Shown one piece after another: positions 60,767-64,000 of a DNA stretch of 64,000 nt (positions within the stretch are counted from its first letter, which is position 1; the number at the start of each line of letters is the position of its first letter). Origin of the DNA: Mesorhizobium liriopis (lineage in GTDB: Bacteria; Pseudomonadota; Alphaproteobacteria; Rhizobiales; Rhizobiaceae). The notes beneath the pieces were generated by a model, which was not told the DNA's origin, made no database searches, and saw nothing but the letters and a program-made list of their open reading frames with translations. Where the stretch lies: NCBI RefSeq assembly GCF_024053505.1, contig NZ_JAMXQS010000005.1, positions 62,001 through 126,000 of the forward strand, read 5' to 3'. The position numbers and the translations under genes were made by a program.

Positions 60767-61542
60767 CACCGTTCATCAGCCTCCAGGGCCGCCGTGCCCT
60801 GATCACCGGGGGCACCTCAGGTGCTGGGGCAGCAACCGTGGCGCTCTTTCAAGTGCTTGGCGCCCGCGTACTTACTACCGCACGCACCAAACCGACAGAC
60901 TTCTCCGGTGCCAGCTTCATCGAAGCAGACCTGACGACCAAAACGGGGGTCCAGTCCGTGGTTGACGCGGTGCAGGAGGAGTTCGGCGGGCTCGATATCT
61001 TGATCAATGTACTCGGTGGATCATCTGCCCCCTCAGGCGGCTTCGCCGCACTCTCCGACGAGGAATGGGACAAGGAGTTCGCCCTCAACTTCTTTCCAGC
61101 TGTCCGGCTCGATCGTGCACTCATCCCCAGCATGCTTGATCAGGGAACCGGCGTCGTTATCCATGTCACTTCGATCCAGAACAGACTTCCGCTGCCGGAG
61201 GCGACGACCGGCTACGCTTCGGCTAAGGCGGCGCTGAACACCTACAGCAAAAGCCTTTCCAAGGAGGTGTCTCCGAAGGGCGTACGGGTGGTGCGGGTAT
61301 CCCCTGGCTGGATAGCCGATCGGGGCACGAACGGTCTGGCCCTGCGCATCGCCGAGCAAGCTGGCATCACATACGACGAAGCTGTGCAGATGATCATGAA
61401 CTCGCTCGGCGGCATTCCGTTGGGGCGACCGGCTGCACCGGAAGAAGTGGCCGACTTGATCGCGTTCCTAGCATCGGATCGGGCCGCATCCATCACGGGC
61501 ACGGAGCACGTGATCGACGGTGGGACGGTTCCTACCGCGTAA
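60763..61542 (+). CDS. SDR family oxidoreductase
   Basis: 259 residues. Cofactor motif [20 protein letters not shown], a variant [11 protein letters not shown] in place of NNAG, catalytic '[24 protein letters not shown]' and the C-terminal '[15 protein letters not shown]'. Classical SDR; substrate unknown. Cotranscribed with the SnoaL-like protein gene. Confidence 0.9.
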   Translation: MTPFISLQGRRALITGGTSGAGAATVALFQVLGARVLTTARTKPTDFSGASFIEADLTTKTGVQSVVDAVQEEFGGLDILINVLGGSSAPSGGFAALSDEEWDKEFALNFFPAVRLDRALIPSMLDQGTGVVIHVTSIQNRLPLPEATTGYASAKAALNTYSKSLSKEVSPKGVRVVRVSPGWIADRGTNGLALRIAEQAGITYDEAVQMIMNSLGGIPLGRPAAPEEVADLIAFLASDRAASITGTEHVIDGGTVPTA

Positions 61543-61613
61543 GGCAGCCGGAGCCCACAATATGCACCGCGACGTCACCATTCATTTTAGTACGAAAGTT
61601 TAGGAGACAAATC

Positions 61614-62408
61614 ATGAGCATTACCAACAAGACCATACTTGCCGCTGCTGCGGCGTCATTGATTGCAACGGTTCCGGTCGCTCAGGCTCAGGAACGCAAT
61701 GCCTCGCCCCAGCCGGTTCGCAATGTGGTGTTGGTGCATGGAGCCTTCGCCGATGGCTCCGGCTGGCGCGGGGTTTATGATAACCTGACTGCCCGTGGCT
61801 ACAATGTCACCATCGTCCAGAACCCCCTGACCTCGCTGGCAGATGACGTCGCTGCAACCCGTCGTGTACTCGACCTGCAGACCGGACCGACCATTCTCGT
61901 CGGCCACTCATGGGGCGGCACGGTCATTACTGAAGCCGGTGTCCATCCTAAGGTTGCCGGGCTGGTCTATGTGTCGGCTCTGTCGCCCGACGCCGGCGAG
62001 ACAACTGCGCAGCAATACGAAGGCTTCGCGCCAACTCCAGACTTCGTGCTCGATGTGCGTCCCGATGGGTTTGGGTTCATTGATCCCTCCAGATTCAAGG
62101 CCGGGTTCGCGCATGATACCACCGACAATGAGGCAGCCTTCATGCGGGACTCGCAGGTTCCGATCAACATGTCGGCGTTTGGCACCAAGCTGGAAAATGC
62201 TGCGTGGCGCAACAAGCCAAGCTGGTCGGTTATCGCAACCGAGGACAAGGCCTTCGATCTGGCGATGCTACGACATATGGCCAAAAAGATCAGCGCAACG
62301 GTCACCGAAGTCTCGGCGAGCCACGCTGTCTTTATGACGCAACCCGAAGTCGTCTCGGATACCATTGATGAAGCGGCGCACACCACTGGCCTCGCCGCTG
62401 CTAACTGA
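61614..62408 (+). CDS. Secreted alpha/beta hydrolase
   Basis: 264 residues, preceded by AGGAGAC. Signal peptide ILAAAAASLIATVPVAQAQE. Core: VVLVHGAFADGSGWRGVYDN, nucleophile elbow VGHSWGGTVI, 'IATEDKAFD' acid and ASHAVFMTQPE His. The group is commonly annotated as alpha/beta hydrolase of the EstC/salicylate-esterase-like type. Periplasmic. Stands 71 bp after the SDR gene and may share its transcript. Confidence 0.9.
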   Translation: MSITNKTILAAAAASLIATVPVAQAQERNASPQPVRNVVLVHGAFADGSGWRGVYDNLTARGYNVTIVQNPLTSLADDVAATRRVLDLQTGPTILVGHSWGGTVITEAGVHPKVAGLVYVSALSPDAGETTAQQYEGFAPTPDFVLDVRPDGFGFIDPSRFKAGFAHDTTDNEAAFMRDSQVPINMSAFGTKLENAAWRNKPSWSVIATEDKAFDLAMLRHMAKKISATVTEVSASHAVFMTQPEVVSDTIDEAAHTTGLAAAN

Positions 62409-62635
62409 GAGTTATTGGGGTGAGCGCGACCTTGTTGTGCCCACCCCGCTTTACGATGGCTGCAAGCAGTCGAAACCGGTTGATCGTTCGGTACATAAAT
62501 CAAGATTTGTGCACCCAGCGACTGATCGCTTTCGACCCATGTCGGTCGGTCATCGAAATGCTCAGGCTGATCTGAAGCGGACGTAGATGCGTTCGGCTGG
62601 AACACGAGCAACGTTGAATGGAAATGCTGCTGGCA
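62409..62635. other. Intergenic with a weak repeat trace
   Basis: Around 62540-62587 the pieces CCATGTCGGTCGGTCATCG, AATGCTCAGGCTGATCTG and AAGCGGACGTAG recall the 5' half of the interspersed repeat. Match is partial. No gene. Confidence 0.3.
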
Positions 62636-62662
62636 TGTCACATCCGGCTCGCTCGGCTCGTC
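62636..62662 (+). promoter_or_regulatory. ECF41-type sigma factor promoter
   Basis: TGTCACA (62636-62642), 16-bp spacer, CGTC (62659-62662), 48 bp before the start codon of the AhpD-like gene. This is the bipartite promoter known for ECF41 sigma factors, whose partner genes are carboxymuconolactone decarboxylases, oxidoreductases and epimerases. Confidence 0.7.
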
Positions 62663-62709
62663 CTCCCTTTGAACGTCGATCTTCGGCGTTCCGAGCAAAA
62701 GGACGAGAC

Positions 62710-63165
62710 ATGAGCGAGAACATGCGGTTGGTCTGGAACGAAGTGGCGCCGCAGGGTGCCAAGGCGCTCTATGGCATCCACCACTACATCACGACGGGCA
62801 CCGATCTGCCACATGAGCTGATCCACCTTGTCTTCCTACGCGTCTCGCAGATCAACGGCTGCGCGCACTGCATCGACCTTCACACCCGGGACCTGCTGAA
62901 GACGATGCCGCTTGATAAGGTGGTCCTGGTTCCGGTTTGGGCCGAAGTGCCCCACCTGTTCTCCGACCAGTACCGCGCCGCACTTGCCTGGGCGGAGGAG
63001 GTCACACGGGTCAGCGAGACGCACGCCACCGATGAGGCCTACACAGCCGCAAGCGCTGCCTTCGCTCCCAAGGACCTCGTCGACCTGACGATTACGATCG
63101 CTGCGATGAACGCGTTCAACCGTCTCGGCGCGCCCTTCCGCCTCCCGGTCCAGGCGAAAGCCTAG
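62710..63165 (+). CDS. Carboxymuconolactone decarboxylase family protein (AhpD-like)
   Basis: 151 residues from the ATG at 62710. The redox motif CAHCIDLHTRDLLKT (CxxC with downstream His) near residue 56 and 'LPHELIHLVFLRVSQINGCA' are the AhpD-fold hallmark, and it ends 'ITIAAMNAFNRLGAPFRLPV', typical of peroxidase-like CMD proteins next to ECF41 factors. Cytosolic; likely a thiol peroxidase or alkylhydroperoxidase. Driven by the ECF41-type promoter upstream. Confidence 0.9.
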   Translation: MSENMRLVWNEVAPQGAKALYGIHHYITTGTDLPHELIHLVFLRVSQINGCAHCIDLHTRDLLKTMPLDKVVLVPVWAEVPHLFSDQYRAALAWAEEVTRVSETHATDEAYTAASAAFAPKDLVDLTITIAAMNAFNRLGAPFRLPVQAKA

Positions 63166-63275
63166 TCCGTTCTGCTGCTTCGTCAGGAACGGCGCCAATG
63201 CCGTCCCGCCCGCCGACGTTGATCGATCCTGCCCGACAATTCCGTACTTCACGTCGCTAATTTTTCCCAGGGCAT

Positions 63276-63303
63276 GTCACATCCGGCCCGGCCCACCTCG
63301 TCA
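63276..63303 (+). promoter_or_regulatory. ECF41-type sigma factor promoter
   Basis: TGTCACA (63276-63282), 17-bp spacer, CGTC (63300-63303), 67 bp before the NAD(P)-binding protein gene. It shares GGCATGTCACATCCGGC with the promoter at 62636. Confidence 0.7.
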
Positions 63304-63369
63304 TTGTTCGACGGAAGCCGAAAGCGGCATGGAGCCGCCCCGTTCGTTCTCGAACAAGGAGAAGGTAAG

Positions 63370-64000
63370 ATGAAGATCGTGGTGATTGGAGGCAGCGGGC
63401 TCATCGGTCGGCACCTGACAGCCGAACTCTCGCGGCAAGGGCATGGAGCCATCGCGGCATCGCCCAGAAGCGGGGTGAACGCGCTGACGGGCGAGGGGCT
63501 CGCGGAGGCTCTTTCCGGAGCCGGTGCTGTGGTCGACGTGTCGAACTCGCCCTCTTTCGAGGACGCGGCGGTGCTCGACTTCTTCGAGCGCTCCGGCCGC
63601 AACCTCGTCGCCGCCGAGCGCGAGGCGGGTGTGAAGCACCACGTCGCCCTGTCCATCGTCGGCACGGACCGCCTCAAGGGGAACGGCTACCTCCGGGCCA
63701 AAGTCGTGCAAGAACGACTCGTCAAGGACGCAGGCATTCCCTTCACCATCGTACGCGCGACCCAGTTCTTTGAGTTCGTCGCCACCATCGCCGAAGCCTC
63801 CGTCGACGGCGACCGCCTCATCGTACCAGATGCCGACTTACAGCCCATCGCCGCCGCCGATGTCGCCGCAGCACTTGCCGATGTCGCGCTCGCTCCGCCG
63901 CGCAATGCGACGATCGAGATCGCCGGACCAGACCGCCAGCCGTTCCGTGACTTCGTTGCCCGCCGCATCGCCGCCAATGGCGACTATCGGGAGGTGCAGG
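63370..64000 (+). CDS. NAD(P)-binding oxidoreductase (atypical SDR), right-truncated
   Basis: Starts at 63370 after AAGGAGAAGGTAAG and runs off the right edge (210 residues visible). Rossmann motif IVVIGGSGLIGRHLTAELSR, then 'VVDVSNSPSFEDAAVLDFFE', 'HVALSIVGTDRLKGNGYLRAK', 'TIVRATQFFEF'. This is the NmrA/SDR-a type oxidoreductase that forms the second partner class of ECF41 sigma factors. Its promoter fits that. The sigma factor gene itself is not in the window and may follow on the right. Confidence 0.88.
   Translation, partial: MKIVVIGGSGLIGRHLTAELSRQGHGAIAASPRSGVNALTGEGLAEALSGAGAVVDVSNSPSFEDAAVLDFFERSGRNLVAAEREAGVKHHVALSIVGTDRLKGNGYLRAKVVQERLVKDAGIPFTIVRATQFFEFVATIAEASVDGDRLIVPDADLQPIAAADVAAALADVALAPPRNATIEIAGPDRQPFRDFVARRIAANGDYREVQ

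Noticed and set aside
1-64000. CRISPR arrays, rRNA, integrase genes, origins
   Set aside because: No regularly spaced repeats, no rRNA sequence, no tyrosine or serine recombinase and no parA/repABC-type gene were seen.

Overview
The window looks like chromosomal DNA of a high-GC alphaproteobacterium, most likely Hyphomicrobiales (rhizobial order). The evidence is the presence of DUF982 and DUF1488 proteins, typical of that order, putative EcfG-type (GGAAC-N18-TT) general-stress promoters, a YciE-like ferritin, an SPW protein, and the general gene style. No rRNA, tRNA or CRISPR array was recognised. Assignment to order is inference; genus cannot be given.

Layout. 1-3.3 kb: the end of a sugar nucleotidyltransferase gene and a ManC-type mannose-1-phosphate guanylyltransferase, separated by a decayed IS3-family element. 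3.3-6.7 kb: an accessory patch with small phage-like genes, a sulfotransferase and a relic of a ParB-type DNA-modification gene. 6.7-10.6 kb: an LssY_C membrane protein, a divergent AraC/SDR pair and a divergent DUF2000/Lrp pair. 11-21.8 kb: one catabolic locus. On the minus strand are ROK regulator, M81 (MlrC) peptidase, M24-like protein and ABC ATPase; divergently on the plus strand are solute-binding protein, two permeases, a gluconate-dehydrogenase-subunit-3-like protein and a GMC oxidoreductase. 22-27.2 kb: regulator/oxidoreductase modules (HxlR/NmrA-like, epoxide hydrolase, SDR/AraC). 27.4-34 kb: a gene-poor stretch with many very small proteins, a decayed IS5-family element, two DUF982 genes and a candidate anti-Shine-Dalgarno sRNA. 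34-43 kb: Lrp/EamA, HxlR/PRISE-like SDR, peroxiredoxin, LysR, esterase, LysR, DUF983.

43-59 kb: two different haem-copper oxidase gene clusters. The first (43.1-48.8 kb, minus) encodes two cytochromes c, a CoxB with a C-terminal haem c, CoxA, a CoxC-like protein and CtaG. The second (53.9-59.1 kb, plus) has its own CtaG, a CopD-like protein, a CoxB without haem c and a CoxA-CoxC fusion. Between them is a stress island (YciE, DUF4142, SPW, small proteins, a lipoprotein, an M42 peptidase), of which four genes have EcfG-type promoters. 59.4-64 kb: LysR/SnoaL-SDR, a secreted alpha/beta hydrolase, then a carboxymuconolactone decarboxylase-like protein and an NAD(P)-binding oxidoreductase. Each of the last two is preceded by an ECF41-type promoter (TGTCACA-N16/17-CGTC).

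Two features run across the window. First, a family of ~100-bp interspersed repeats, all in the same orientation and mostly between convergent genes. Second, repeated use of 'regulator divergent from oxidoreductase' modules.
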